64,000 nt of DNA from assembly GCF_017994015.1 (NCBI RefSeq), contig NZ_JAGOLP010000001.1, positions 124,001 to 188,000 of the forward strand, in the 5' to 3' direction. Below are positions 8,905-17,768 of the stretch, one piece after another. Position 1 is the first letter of the stretch. Each line of letters opens with the position of its first letter. The stretch comes from Ferrovibrio sp. (GTDB lineage Bacteria; Pseudomonadota; Alphaproteobacteria; Ferrovibrionales; Ferrovibrionaceae). The notes beneath the pieces were generated by a model that was given only the letters and a program-made list of their open reading frames with translations, searched no databases and was not told the origin of the DNA. Both the position numbers and the translations under genes were made by a program.

Positions 8905-11238
8905 ATGCGCTTCGGCATCCGCCAGAAGTTATTCATCGCCATTGGCGCCATTGCCGGCCTGACGCTGGTTTCCAGCCTGGTGGCGTGGATTTTTTTCACC
9001 CAGTTGCGCGGCACGCTCAACTTGATGGCCGAACGCAGCATTCCGGCGATGAATGCCGCGCTCAGCCTGGCGGCGCAAAGCGCCGAACTGGCAGCCGCCG
9101 CGCCCGTGCTGGCCTATGCCGCCAGCCAGAATGAACGCCAGAGTGCCGGCAGCACATTATCCGGCCGGGTGATGCAGCTTGATCGCCTGCTGGCTGAGGT
9201 GAATGCCTCGGATGCCAGCGATGCCGTGAAGCAGGCGCTGGAGCGCGATGTCAGCAAACTTTCGGCCACCATCCTGGCGATTGACGAAGCGGTGAATGGC
9301 CGCCTCAAGCTGACCGTGGAACGCGCCGCCCTGACCAAACAACTGACCGAGCAGCATACCAGCTTCCTCGCCCTGTCACGTCCCGCCGTGGATCAGTCGG
9401 TGATGGATATGACGATGGAATTTGAACTGGCCAGCCGTGGCAAGCCGGAGCAGATCCCCGACAAGATCCAGGAAATCATGGATGGCCAGCTCAACGCCGC
9501 CCGCGCCATGATGGAACTGGTGGCCAAGGTCAATCAGGCCGTCGGCATGCTGGCCGTGGCCTCGCAGGCCGGCGCAGCCGAGGAGATCGAGCTGATCGCC
9601 AGCGAATTTGTCAATGTTTCAGCCGAGGCGGCGCGCGCGGTGGAAACCGCTTTGGTTGGGCGCGAGACTTCGGAAGAGGCCAAGACCGTCGCCGCCATTC
9701 TGGCGTTGGGCCGTGGCGAGAACAGCCTGTTCAAGCTGCGCGGCCGCGAATTGGCGGCGCTGGACAAAGCCGTGCTGGCCCTGGCCGAGGCGCGCAAGGC
9801 GGCCGAAACCTTGCGCGACAGTGTGGAGCAGCTGGTGCAGGCGGCGCGCGACGGCGCTGATAGCGCCAGCCGGCGCTCGCTGGGCGCCATCACCCTGGCG
9901 CAATCAGTGCAGGGCATGCTGGCGCTGGGTTCGTTGCTGGCGGCGGCATTGATCGCCTGGCTGTTTGTTGGCCGCCGCGTGGTTGATCCGATCACCAGCA
10001 CCACCGCCGTGATGGGCCGGCTGGCGGCGCGCGACTGGGCCACGCCGGTGGCCGGCATCGAGCGCAGCGATGAAATCGGCGCCATGGCCCGTGCCGTGCA
10101 GGTCTTCAAGGAACAGGGCCAGGAAGCGGATCGTTTGCAAAGCCGGATTGAGGCCGACCGGCAGCGCTATGAAGCCGAGCGGCGCGAACAGGAGGCTTTG
10201 CTGCGCCAGGCAGTGGGCGAGATTGTGGCCGCAGCGGCAGCCGGCAATCTGGAGCGACGCATCGATATTGCCGCGCTGGACGGCGTGATGCGCGACCTGG
10301 GCGGCGGCGTCAACGACCTGCTCGCCACCCTGGCCCGGGTGCTGCACGATCTTGACACCGCGCTGCATGCGCTGGCCGATGGTGACCTGACGCGGCGCAT
10401 TGATGGCAGTTATGACGGCGTGTTCGGCCAATTGGCCGGCAACGCCAACCAGGTGGCCGAGCGGCTGGCCGGCACGCTGCGGCAACTCAACGAAACCGCC
10501 GGCAATGTGCGCGATGCAGCGCAGGAGATTTCTGTAGGCGCGCATGATCTGGCGCAGCGCACCGAGGCACAGAGTGCCAGCCTGCAACGCACGGCAGCGG
10601 CGATGGAGCAGGTTACCGCCACGGTGCGGCAGAATGCCGATAATGCCCGCGCTGCCAACCAGCAGGTGGCGGCGGCACGCGACACCGCCGATCAGGGCGG
10701 CCAGGTGACGCGCGAGGCGGTGGCGGCGATGGGCGGCATTGAGGATAGCGCCAGGCGGATTTCCGATATTGTGACGCTGATTGATGAAATTGCCTTTCAG
10801 ACCAACCTGCTGGCGCTGAATGCCTCGGTCGAGGCGGCGCGTGCGGGTGAGGCCGGCAAGGGTTTTGCCGTGGTGGCACAGGAAGTGCGTGGCCTGGCGC
10901 AGCGTTCTGCCGATGCGTCAAAGGACATCAAGGCGCTGATCTCCGAATCGAATAACCAGGTGCGGCGCGGCGTTGGCCTGGTGAACCAGACCGGTCAGGC
11001 GCTGGATGGCATTGTGGCGGCGGTGAAGAAGGTGGCCGATCTGGTCTCCGATATTGTCACCGCCAGCCAGGAGCAGACCAGCGGCCTGGATGCGATCAAC
11101 GACCAGGTGGCGCAGATGGACGAGATGACCCAGCGCAACGGCGCCCTGGTGGAGGAAACCACCGCTTCCACCCAGGCGCTGGCCGATCAGGCCAAGGAAC
11201 TCGCCCGGCTGGTAGGATATTTCCGCGTTACGCGGTAA
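8905..11238 (+). CDS. Methyl-accepting chemotaxis protein (chemoreceptor 1)
   Basis: 777-aa inner-membrane chemoreceptor. It begins with a TM segment (residues ~9-31), then a ~300-residue, mostly helical periplasmic sensor region of unknown ligand, a second TM (~335-355, GSLLAAALIAWLF), a HAMP linker, a further HAMP-like unit ([29 protein letters not shown]) and a C-terminal signalling hairpin with the conserved tip [20 protein letters not shown]. It relays ligand state to CheA/CheW. It ends in LVGYFRVTR without a CheR-tethering pentapeptide. The ATG follows AAGGGGTATTC. A TPR-glycosyltransferase gene follows 36 bases after the stop; no che genes are in the window. Confidence 0.94.
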   Translation: MRFGIRQKLFIAIGAIAGLTLVSSLVAWIFFTQLRGTLNLMAERSIPAMNAALSLAAQSAELAAAAPVLAYAASQNERQSAGSTLSGRVMQLDRLLAEVNASDASDAVKQALERDVSKLSATILAIDEAVNGRLKLTVERAALTKQLTEQHTSFLALSRPAVDQSVMDMTMEFELASRGKPEQIPDKIQEIMDGQLNAARAMMELVAKVNQAVGMLAVASQAGAAEEIELIASEFVNVSAEAARAVETALVGRETSEEAKTVAAILALGRGENSLFKLRGRELAALDKAVLALAEARKAAETLRDSVEQLVQAARDGADSASRRSLGAITLAQSVQGMLALGSLLAAALIAWLFVGRRVVDPITSTTAVMGRLAARDWATPVAGIERSDEIGAMARAVQVFKEQGQEADRLQSRIEADRQRYEAERREQEALLRQAVGEIVAAAAAGNLERRIDIAALDGVMRDLGGGVNDLLATLARVLHDLDTALHALADGDLTRRIDGSYDGVFGQLAGNANQVAERLAGTLRQLNETAGNVRDAAQEISVGAHDLAQRTEAQSASLQRTAAAMEQVTATVRQNADNARAANQQVAAARDTADQGGQVTREAVAAMGGIEDSARRISDIVTLIDEIAFQTNLLALNASVEAARAGEAGKGFAVVAQEVRGLAQRSADASKDIKALISESNNQVRRGVGLVNQTGQALDGIVAAVKKVADLVSDIVTASQEQTSGLDAINDQVAQMDEMTQRNGALVEETTASTQALADQAKELARLVGYFRVTR

Positions 11239-11274
11239 ATAATGGGGCCAGAAGCTGGGACAGGTGGGGAAAGC

Positions 11275-13284
11275 ATGAGTGAGACGGCGCAGGTGCAGGC
11301 GGATGACGCCAAGATCGCAGCCTTCAAGGCGGCCCTGGCCATGCACCAGGCCGGCAAGCTGGCCGAGGCGGAGGCCGCCTATCGCGACATCCTGCAACGC
11401 TGGCCCGGCCATGTCGAAAGTTTCCACCATGTCGCCATCATCGCCTTGCAGCGTAATGATCTGGAACAGGCCGAAACCCTGCTGCGCCGGCTGACCCAGG
11501 CGGTGCCGCAGATGGCGCCGGCCTGGAGCAATCTGGGCGTGGTGCTGCTGCGCCAGGGCCGCGCCGAGGAAGCCGCCGCAGCGCAGCGCGAAGCGCTTAA
11601 AATCCAGCCGGATTTTGCCGGCGCGATGAAGAATCTGGGCAATGCGCTGCGCGAACTGGGCGACATGGCCGGCGCCGAAGCAGAATTCCGCCGCGCCATC
11701 GATCTGGTGCCGGATGCCGATGGCTACAACAATCTGGCGCTGGCCTTGCAGACCCGCGATGCCATGGGTGCCATTGCCGCCCTGCGCCAGGCGGTGACGC
11801 TTGATCCGCGCCACCACAAGGCCCTGTCCAGCCTGGCCAACATGCTGCGCCTGCAAGGCCGCATCGAGGAAGCGCGCCAGGTCTGGGATCAGGCCATCGC
11901 GGTGCGGCCCGATATCGGCCTGCAATTGATGCGCGGGCTGACCGTGAACCCGATCATCCGTTCGCGTGAGGATATCGAGCAGAGCCGCCAGGGCCTGCTG
12001 GCCAACATATCGGCCTTGTGCCTGGCCGGGCTGAATCACCCGGCGATTGATACCGAGGTATTCTCCACCAATTTCTTCATGGCCTATCACGGCCGCAACA
12101 ACCGCGACCTGCACAGCCGCATCGCGGCGCTTTATGCCGCGATCTGCCCGAGCCTGACATGGACCGCGCCGCATTGCCAGCGCAAGCGCCCGGCCGGTGG
12201 CCGGATCAAAGTGGGTTTCCTGTCGCAGTTCATGCGCCGGCATAGTATCGGCCGCACCACGCGCGGCCTGATCGCTGAACTGGATGAAAGCCGCTTTGAA
12301 AGTGTGGCGCTGTTTGTGCCGCCCTTCATCGACGATGAAATATCACGCTTCATCCGTGATGCCGCCGATCACCATATCATGCTGCCGAAGAAGCTCGACG
12401 AAGCCCGGCGCCAGATTGCCGCGCTGGAACTGGATGTGCTGTTCTACCAGGATATCGGCATGGAGCCGTATTCGTATTTCCTGGCCTTCTCGCGCCTGGC
12501 GCCGGTGCAATGTGTCTCCTTCGGCCATCCCGACACAACCGGGATTCCGAACATGGATTATTTCATCTCCAATGATCTGTTCGAAGTACCGGAGGCGGAT
12601 GCGCATTACAGCGAAAAGCTGTTCCGGCTGCATGATCTCGGCACCCTGGCCTATTACTACAAGCCCGACACACCCGATCCGATCAAGCCGCGCAGCGCCT
12701 TGCCGGTGCCGCAACAGGGCCGCTTCTATCTCTGCCCGCAGCATCTGTTCAAACTGCATCCGGATTTTGACGATATCGTGGCCGGCATCCTGGAGCGCGA
12801 CCCGGAAGCGCATGTCGGCTTCATCGCCCAGGGCGCGCCCTATTGGAGCGAGTTGATCCTGCAACGGCTGACCCAGCGGCTCGGCCCCAAGCTGATCCGC
12901 CGCGTCGCGTTCATCCCGTCGCAGGAAGGGCCGGATTTCCTCAGCCTGCTGCGCGCCGCCGATGTGGTGCTGGATACGGTGCATTTCAACGGCATGAACA
13001 CCTCGCTGGAAGCGTTGTCGCAGAATGCCGTGGTGGTGACGCTGCCGTCCGACCAGCAGCGCGGCCGCCATACCCAGGCGATGTATCGCAAGATGGGCAT
13101 CACCGACACCATCGCCGCCGATGCCGCGCAGTATGTCGAGATTGCCGTGCGCGTGGCCAATGATGCCGCCTGGCGCAGCGCGTTGCAGGCCCGTATCGCG
13201 GCCAGCAATCATGTGCTGTTTGAGGATATCCGCGTGGTGCGTGAATTCGAGCGCTTTTTCAGCAGCGCCGTGGCGGCACTCTGA
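11275..13284 (+). CDS. TPR-containing SPINDLY/OGT-like (GT41) glycosyltransferase
   Basis: 669-aa cytoplasmic protein. The N-terminal TPR array (residues ~10-225; e.g. HAGKLAEAE-type repeats, AWSNLGVVLLRQGRAEEAAAAQREAL, NLGNALRELGDMAGAEAEFRRAI) is followed by a GT41-like domain (~300-660). Seen there: VGFLSQFMRRHSIGR, QCVSFGHPDTTGIPNMDYFISN, the donor-site-like FYLCPQHLFKLHPDF and the VVVTLPSDQQRGRHTQAMYRKMGI motif. GT41 enzymes transfer GlcNAc, glucose or similar residues to proteins. Position after a chemoreceptor suggests surface or flagellar protein modification (inference). The ATG at 11275 has GGGGAAAGC before it; an upstream in-frame ATG at 11242 is possible. Confidence 0.85.
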   Translation: MSETAQVQADDAKIAAFKAALAMHQAGKLAEAEAAYRDILQRWPGHVESFHHVAIIALQRNDLEQAETLLRRLTQAVPQMAPAWSNLGVVLLRQGRAEEAAAAQREALKIQPDFAGAMKNLGNALRELGDMAGAEAEFRRAIDLVPDADGYNNLALALQTRDAMGAIAALRQAVTLDPRHHKALSSLANMLRLQGRIEEARQVWDQAIAVRPDIGLQLMRGLTVNPIIRSREDIEQSRQGLLANISALCLAGLNHPAIDTEVFSTNFFMAYHGRNNRDLHSRIAALYAAICPSLTWTAPHCQRKRPAGGRIKVGFLSQFMRRHSIGRTTRGLIAELDESRFESVALFVPPFIDDEISRFIRDAADHHIMLPKKLDEARRQIAALELDVLFYQDIGMEPYSYFLAFSRLAPVQCVSFGHPDTTGIPNMDYFISNDLFEVPEADAHYSEKLFRLHDLGTLAYYYKPDTPDPIKPRSALPVPQQGRFYLCPQHLFKLHPDFDDIVAGILERDPEAHVGFIAQGAPYWSELILQRLTQRLGPKLIRRVAFIPSQEGPDFLSLLRAADVVLDTVHFNGMNTSLEALSQNAVVVTLPSDQQRGRHTQAMYRKMGITDTIAADAAQYVEIAVRVANDAAWRSALQARIAASNHVLFEDIRVVREFERFFSSAVAAL

Positions 13285-13291
13285 AACCGCC

Positions 13292-13924
13292 CTACTCGCT
13301 AGGCAACGTGGCGCGCATGGCGGCAGCCAGGCTGCGATCCTCGGCGCGGCCGGAAGCTTCCAATGCGGCAATCACGCCGTCGCGGTCGGCACGCGGCCGG
13401 TTCTGGCTCAGTTTGAACTTGCCCTGCAAATCGGCAATCTTGATCTCGATGCCGACCACACCGCGCACCATGCCGTCAATGAACCTTTCGGGCTGGCCGG
13501 CCACCGACCAGGCGGCAGGGTCCTCATAAAGCCGCGCCAGGCGATCCACCAGTGCCGTCAGTTCCGCCGGCTCATGCAGCAGCCGGGCCGGCCCATGGGC
13601 ATGCACCGCGCTGTAATTCCAGGTCGGCACTGCCGGCTGGGTGGCATACCAGCGTGGCGAGACATAACCATGCGGCCCCTGAAAAATCGCCAGCGCCGGC
13701 CGGGTTTCAAGCAACCGCCAGATCGGATTGGCGCGCGCCACATGCGCCAGCAAGGTGCCCTTGTCACCACGCCCGCGCTCCAGCATGAACGGGATATGGC
13801 TGACCTGCACGTCATCGCCATCGCTGGCAATCAGCAGACCAAAATCATTGGCGACAATCAGATCATGCATCGCCGCCAGGCTGGGCGCGGCAAAATGCGC
13901 GGGCGTATAGAGCGATGACGGCAT
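13292..13924 (-). CDS. FMN-binding negative transcriptional regulator, PaiB family
   Basis: 210-aa protein with a split-barrel flavin-binding fold as in Bacillus PaiB: MPSSLYTPAHFAAPSLAAMHDLI at the start, SHIPFMLERGRGDKGTLLAHVARANP (~45-70), the signature FQGPHGYVSPRWYATQPAVPTWNYSAVHAHG in pieces (~80-110), and the C-terminal GKFKLSQNRPRADRDGVIAAL. Family members bind FMN/heme or pyridoxal phosphate; some repress protease or sporulation genes, and many are uncharacterised. The start at 13924 matches the family N-terminus. It is convergent with the glycosyltransferase gene (7 bases apart). Confidence 0.87.
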   Translation of the reverse strand: MPSSLYTPAHFAAPSLAAMHDLIVANDFGLLIASDGDDVQVSHIPFMLERGRGDKGTLLAHVARANPIWRLLETRPALAIFQGPHGYVSPRWYATQPAVPTWNYSAVHAHGPARLLHEPAELTALVDRLARLYEDPAAWSVAGQPERFIDGMVRGVVGIEIKIADLQGKFKLSQNRPRADRDGVIAALEASGRAEDRSLAAAMRATLPSE

Positions 13925-14039
13925 GGCGGGGCTTCCATGGAAAAACAACAGGCGGCGGCATGTAATCAAGCCGCAGGCCGCCTGCCAAGCGCGGAATTGT
14001 CAGCCGACAATACGCCGGAATGCCCTGGGCCAAGCCAGT

Positions 14040-14621
14040 TCAGCGGCGCGGCGGCTCCAGTTTCAGCGCCTTGCCATCCTTGTCGATCATATACACCGCA
14101 TTCGGTTCGACGACCTGCACTGCATCCACCACAATGCGGAAACCGAAGAAATTGCCCGGCACGCTGAATTGCAAAGCCTGCGCCACATCCGGCCGCGCCA
14201 CCGTCATGCGGCTGCGCGCCATGATCTTGCCGGGCGCCAGGAACACCACTTCCACCGCTGCGGTCTTGGCTACGGTATCGGCAGCCCAGCCGTTCAACAC
14301 CACCTTGTCGCCCTCGCGCGCCACGGAATCGAAACTGCCGCGCAGGGCCGTGGATGTGTCCACCCGCTTGCCGGCCGGATCAAGCAGGCACATGGCGCAG
14401 ATATCCCAGGCCGTGGTTGGCGCCGGCTGCACCAGATCGGCCAGCGGCGGCGGCTTGTCATTGCCGCCGCCAAAACCCAGCCGGGGCATCTTGCCGCCAC
14501 AACCCGCCAGCAACAGCCCGGCGCCCAGCAGCAGCGGCAGCGCAAGGCGCGACGACAACTTTCCAGCGTGATGCGAAGCGGCCACGGGCAACATCCTTTT
14601 CTGGTTATTCACACCGGTCAT
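14040..14621 (-). CDS. Predicted lipoprotein of unknown function
   Basis: 193-aa secreted lipoprotein. A basic n-region and hydrophobic stretch LALPLLLGAGLLLAGCGG form a lipobox (LLAG|C, Cys ~41 with the 14621 start), so it should be anchored in the inner or outer membrane. The mature part has a Pro/Gly linker, a pair of close Cys (DICAMCLLDPAG) and a beta-rich region (GDKVVLNGWAADTV, VEVVFLAPGKIM) with no domain I recognise. An alternative ATG at 14594 would shorten the leader by nine residues; neither start has a strong Shine-Dalgarno. It is divergent from OsmC across 84 bases. Confidence 0.72.
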   Translation of the reverse strand: MTGVNNQKRMLPVAASHHAGKLSSRLALPLLLGAGLLLAGCGGKMPRLGFGGGNDKPPPLADLVQPAPTTAWDICAMCLLDPAGKRVDTSTALRGSFDSVAREGDKVVLNGWAADTVAKTAAVEVVFLAPGKIMARSRMTVARPDVAQALQFSVPGNFFGFRIVVDAVQVVEPNAVYMIDKDGKALKLEPPRR

Positions 14622-14705
14622 TCAAGCAAAAGCTGTGAGGCACAGGCAAGCGCCCGGCCGGCAAATCGGCTAAACTGTCATACCGAATCCTGATGGAAGC
14701 AGCGC

Positions 14706-15218
14706 ATGACCACCTATAGCGCCCATATCGACTGGCAGCGCCAGGGCGAAGCCTTCACCGACAACCGCTATAGTCGGGTGCATCGGTGGCAATTTGATGG
14801 CGGCTTGACCGTGCCGGCCTCGCCTTCGCCGTTTTCGGTGCGGCCACCCTTTTCCGATCCGGCCAATATCGACCCCGAGGAAGCCTTTGTGGCGGCGGCG
14901 GCCAGTTGCCACATGCTGTGTTTCCTCTATCTCGCCGCCCGCGATGGTTATGTGGTGGACAGCTACCAGGATGCCGCCGAAGGTGTGCTGGAAGCCCCCG
15001 AGTCAGCCTCAGGGCCAGGCGGCCCGCGCTGGATCACCCGCATCACCCTGCGCCCGCATGTGGTGTTCAGCGGCGACAAAAGCCCCACGGATGCCAGTCT
15101 GGCCGACCTGCATGCCCGCGCGCATCATGATTGTTTCATCGCCCATTCGATGCGGGGCGAGGTGGTGACCGAAGGTAGCTGGGAATACCGGGAGAATGGT
15201 GCCGGCGGAGGGAATTGA
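14706..15218 (+). CDS. OsmC family peroxiredoxin-like protein
   Basis: 170-aa OsmC/Ohr-fold protein. These are dimeric thiol peroxidases acting on organic hydroperoxides. Seen: the first Cys-containing helix PEEAFVAAAASCHMLCFLYLAA (~59-80, resolving/peroxidatic SCHM motif) and the second Cys in HHDCFIAHSMRGEV (~142-155), the usual spacing for the catalytic pair. The last seven residues (NGAGGGN) and stop are encoded by DNA that is antisense to the 3' end of a tRNA-Thr gene on the other strand, so the C-terminal tail is constrained by the tRNA. Confidence 0.88.
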   Translation: MTTYSAHIDWQRQGEAFTDNRYSRVHRWQFDGGLTVPASPSPFSVRPPFSDPANIDPEEAFVAAAASCHMLCFLYLAARDGYVVDSYQDAAEGVLEAPESASGPGGPRWITRITLRPHVVFSGDKSPTDASLADLHARAHHDCFIAHSMRGEVVTEGSWEYRENGAGGGN

Positions 15219-15271
15219 ACCCCCGACCTCGACTTTACGAAAGTCTTGCTCTACCCCTGAGCTACGCCGGC
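15197..15271 (-). tRNA. tRNA-Thr (anticodon CGT)
   Basis: On the minus strand a cloverleaf folds with acceptor stem GCCGGCG/CGCCGGC, D arm GCTC...GAGC, anticodon arm AGACT-TTCGTAA-AGTCG (anticodon CGT, reading ACG threonine codons; top pair A-G is mismatched), T arm GGGGGTTCAATTCCCTC and an encoded CCA at 15197-15199. Its 3' 22 bases overlap the end of the OsmC gene on the opposite strand. Confidence 0.94.
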
Positions 15272-15363
15272 ACGGCGCTTGCCTGGGACTAATAAGCCCA
15301 GGGCGGGCGGAAAATACGGGCAGCGGCGGCGCTTGGCAAGCGTTGCCGGGCAAAGAACAAATC

Positions 15364-16689
15364 TCAGGCCTTAGGCGCCGCAAGCAGGATTGGCGGTGCG
15401 CCGCTCGGCGGCAGGCCGGGCAGCAAGGACGCCGGACGGATGCTGTCGAAGCCGCCACAGGGCGCGCAGCGCATCGCCCAGGCGGCATGGCCGGCGCCGC
15501 AGGCTTCGCAGCGCCAGGCTTCCGGCCGGCCGGCGGCAATGCTGCGCCAGCGATCCGCCGCCGCCTCGTCGCCTTCGCTTTCCGCCGCCAGCCGGGCGCG
15601 CAACGGCGCGGACCAGGCATCTTCGGGCGGAAACGGCGCCAGTTTCTGCCGCGCCAGACCATAATCCCGCGCCGCCAGCGCCGCCTCGGCCAGCAAAAGC
15701 CGGCTGGCCGGCGCTTCCGGATTGGCATTGGTCAGTGCCTGGGCACGCTGCAAGGCCACAGCCGGTTCGCGCCCTGCCGCCTGTTCCAGTTCCAGCCATA
15801 ATTGCGCCAAAGCCGGGCTGGCCTGCTGTGGCCACAGGGCGCGCAAAACTTCCTGCGCCTGCTGGCGCGCCGGCATGGTATCGGCGGCGCGCGCCAGCAA
15901 GGCGCTGCGGCCAGGATGATCGGGCAGCAATTTGGCCAGTTTCTCGGCCTTGCGGCGGGCTTCCAGCGGCGCACCGGTGGCCGCCGCCTCGGCGGCATCG
16001 GCCAGATCAAGCTTGGCGCGCAGCAAGGCCGCCGCCGGCTTGGTCACCGCCTTGCGCGCCACCGCCAGTTCCAGCCGCTCACGCGCCGCCGGCCAATTGC
16101 CGGCTTCCAGCAGCAGGCGCAATTCCGCTTCCGCCGCCACCGGCGAAGCCGGGCGCAGGGCCGAGGCACGGCGCGCCAGGAGCAGCGCCTGATCACGATC
16201 ACCACGCTGGCGCGCATCGGCCAGCAGGCCGCGCAGGCCGAGGAAAGCCGTGGCCGGATCGGCCGCCAGCGCCGTGAAAGCCGTGCGGCCCTGTTCCGCA
16301 TCGCCGCGTAATTGCGCGGTATGGGCTTCAAGCAGGCGGGCCAGGGTCTGGTCTTCCAGATAGCCCGCTGCCTTTTTCGCCAGTTTGGCGGCGCGTTCGG
16401 GCTCGCCGGCCGCCACCGCCACCATGCCGGCGGCAAACGCCGCCTGGCCACGCGCCTGGCGTTTCAACTGGCGGCGCTGCGGCAGCGCAGCGGCCCAGGC
16501 CAGCACCCAGCTCAGCATAAACAGCCCCAAGCCGAGCAAGGCCAGCAGCCCCAGCGCCAGCGGCGCCGGCGCGGTGATCTCATACCCCAGCCAGGTGAAA
16601 CGCAGACTGCCGGGCTGATCGGCGATCCAGGCGGCAAGGCCCGCCAGGGCCATCAGCGGCAGCAGATACAGCAGCCGGCGCAGGATCAT
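15364..16689 (-). CDS. hemY: HemY-like tetratricopeptide membrane protein
   Basis: 441-aa protein: two N-terminal TM helices (residues ~5-22 and ~43-68) separated by the conserved SLRFTWLGYEITAPA segment of the HemY N-terminal domain, followed by Ala-rich TPR-like helices in the cytoplasm or periplasm. The C-terminus (~400-440) has a CEACGAGHAAWAMRCAPCGG Cys pair cluster resembling a zinc ribbon, as seen in alphaproteobacterial members. Its biochemical role is unclear; it is linked to heme synthesis only by operon position. The start overlaps the stop of the Mic60-like gene (ATGA). Despite the name it is not protoporphyrinogen oxidase. Confidence 0.85.
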   Translation of the reverse strand: MILRRLLYLLPLMALAGLAAWIADQPGSLRFTWLGYEITAPAPLALGLLALLGLGLFMLSWVLAWAAALPQRRQLKRQARGQAAFAAGMVAVAAGEPERAAKLAKKAAGYLEDQTLARLLEAHTAQLRGDAEQGRTAFTALAADPATAFLGLRGLLADARQRGDRDQALLLARRASALRPASPVAAEAELRLLLEAGNWPAARERLELAVARKAVTKPAAALLRAKLDLADAAEAAATGAPLEARRKAEKLAKLLPDHPGRSALLARAADTMPARQQAQEVLRALWPQQASPALAQLWLELEQAAGREPAVALQRAQALTNANPEAPASRLLLAEAALAARDYGLARQKLAPFPPEDAWSAPLRARLAAESEGDEAAADRWRSIAAGRPEAWRCEACGAGHAAWAMRCAPCGGFDSIRPASLLPGLPPSGAPPILLAAPKA

Positions 16690-17768
16690 GGCGCCGCCGC
16701 CGCAAAATGCTCACGCAAAGCCTGCTGCATCTTCTCCATTGCCGCATCCAGCTTGAGCCGCGCTTCGGCGCCGCTGCGCCAGGCGGCCAGGCTCGGCCCG
16801 GCATTCAGCCCGTTCAAAGCCGCCACTGCGCCAGTCAGATCAGCGCGTTGCAGCAGGGTTTCGGCCTGAGCCAATTGGTCGCCCGGTTCGGCAGCGCTGC
16901 CGCCAACCCGGCGGATCGTCACCAGCCCGGCCAGTTTATCCAGCGCGCGCTGCCACCAGGGCGGCGGCGCCGCGCCATCGGCCGGCGGCAGGCTGGCCGC
17001 TTCACGCTGCTGCGCCTCGGCAACGGCCACAAAATTGCCGGCCAGCGCGGTTTCAGTCGGCGCACCGCTGGCGGCCAGCGCCTGAACAGCATCAAAGGCA
17101 TTACGCAGCGGCGCCGCCTGACCCAGCAGGCCCACCACCGCATTGGCCTCGGCGGCAAAACCGCTGCCGCGTGCCGCCTTGTCGCGCAAAGCCTGCCAGG
17201 CCAGCAGCAAAGCCACCGGCTGGCGCAGATCGGCGGCACGGGCGCGGGCCAAGTCGGCCAGTTTCTGATCAAACTGGCTCTGCCCGGTCAGCGCCGCTTC
17301 GGCCAGGCGCAAAGCTTCATTGCTGGCCTTGCGGCCATCGGCGGCCTGGGCCTGCACGGCTTCCTCCAAACCCTTGAGGCGTTCCGCCAGGGCCGGATCG
17401 GTGCCACTGGGCGCGGCCGGCAATTGCTGCAACCGCTCCAGGCTGGCCGACAACGCTGCCAGCCGGCGTTCCAGTTCCTGCACCTGGCGCGCCAGGTCGG
17501 CGCCACCGGCATCCGGCTGCGCAGCGGATAGCGGCGCGGTATTGACGATGGCCGGCTTGCCCGGGTTTGTAGCCGGGCTTGTGGCCGGCAATGTGTAAAA
17601 ATGATAGCCGGCGGCAATGGCAACACAGCCAGCGGCCGCGATCACGATGATCAGCAGCCAGCGACCCAGCCGCGCCAGCGCGCCGGGCGGCTTCGGCAAC
17701 GGTTCGGCCTCGGCATCAATGATCGTGCTGTCCGGCGGGGTCTTCTCTGGGCGCGGGCTGTCGGTCAT
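16686..17768 (-). CDS. Mic60/mitofilin-like inner membrane protein
   Basis: 360-aa protein with a short cytoplasmic N-terminus, one TM helix (residues ~35-57, WLLIIVIAAAGCVAIAAGYHFY), a Pro/Thr-rich linker, a coiled coil (~90-170, ARQVQELERRLAALSASLERLQQL) and a helical C-terminal region with the LNGLNAGPSLAAWRSGAEARLKLDAAM segment that resembles the mitofilin signature. Alphaproteobacterial Mic60 homologues are encoded between hemD and hemY, as here, and shape intracytoplasmic membranes in some species (established for Rhodobacter and Rhodopseudomonas). Overlapping ATGA junctions on both sides indicate tight cotranslation with hemD and hemY. Confidence 0.82.
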   Translation of the reverse strand: MTDSPRPEKTPPDSTIIDAEAEPLPKPPGALARLGRWLLIIVIAAAGCVAIAAGYHFYTLPATSPATNPGKPAIVNTAPLSAAQPDAGGADLARQVQELERRLAALSASLERLQQLPAAPSGTDPALAERLKGLEEAVQAQAADGRKASNEALRLAEAALTGQSQFDQKLADLARARAADLRQPVALLLAWQALRDKAARGSGFAAEANAVVGLLGQAAPLRNAFDAVQALAASGAPTETALAGNFVAVAEAQQREAASLPPADGAAPPPWWQRALDKLAGLVTIRRVGGSAAEPGDQLAQAETLLQRADLTGAVAALNGLNAGPSLAAWRSGAEARLKLDAAMEKMQQALREHFAAAAP

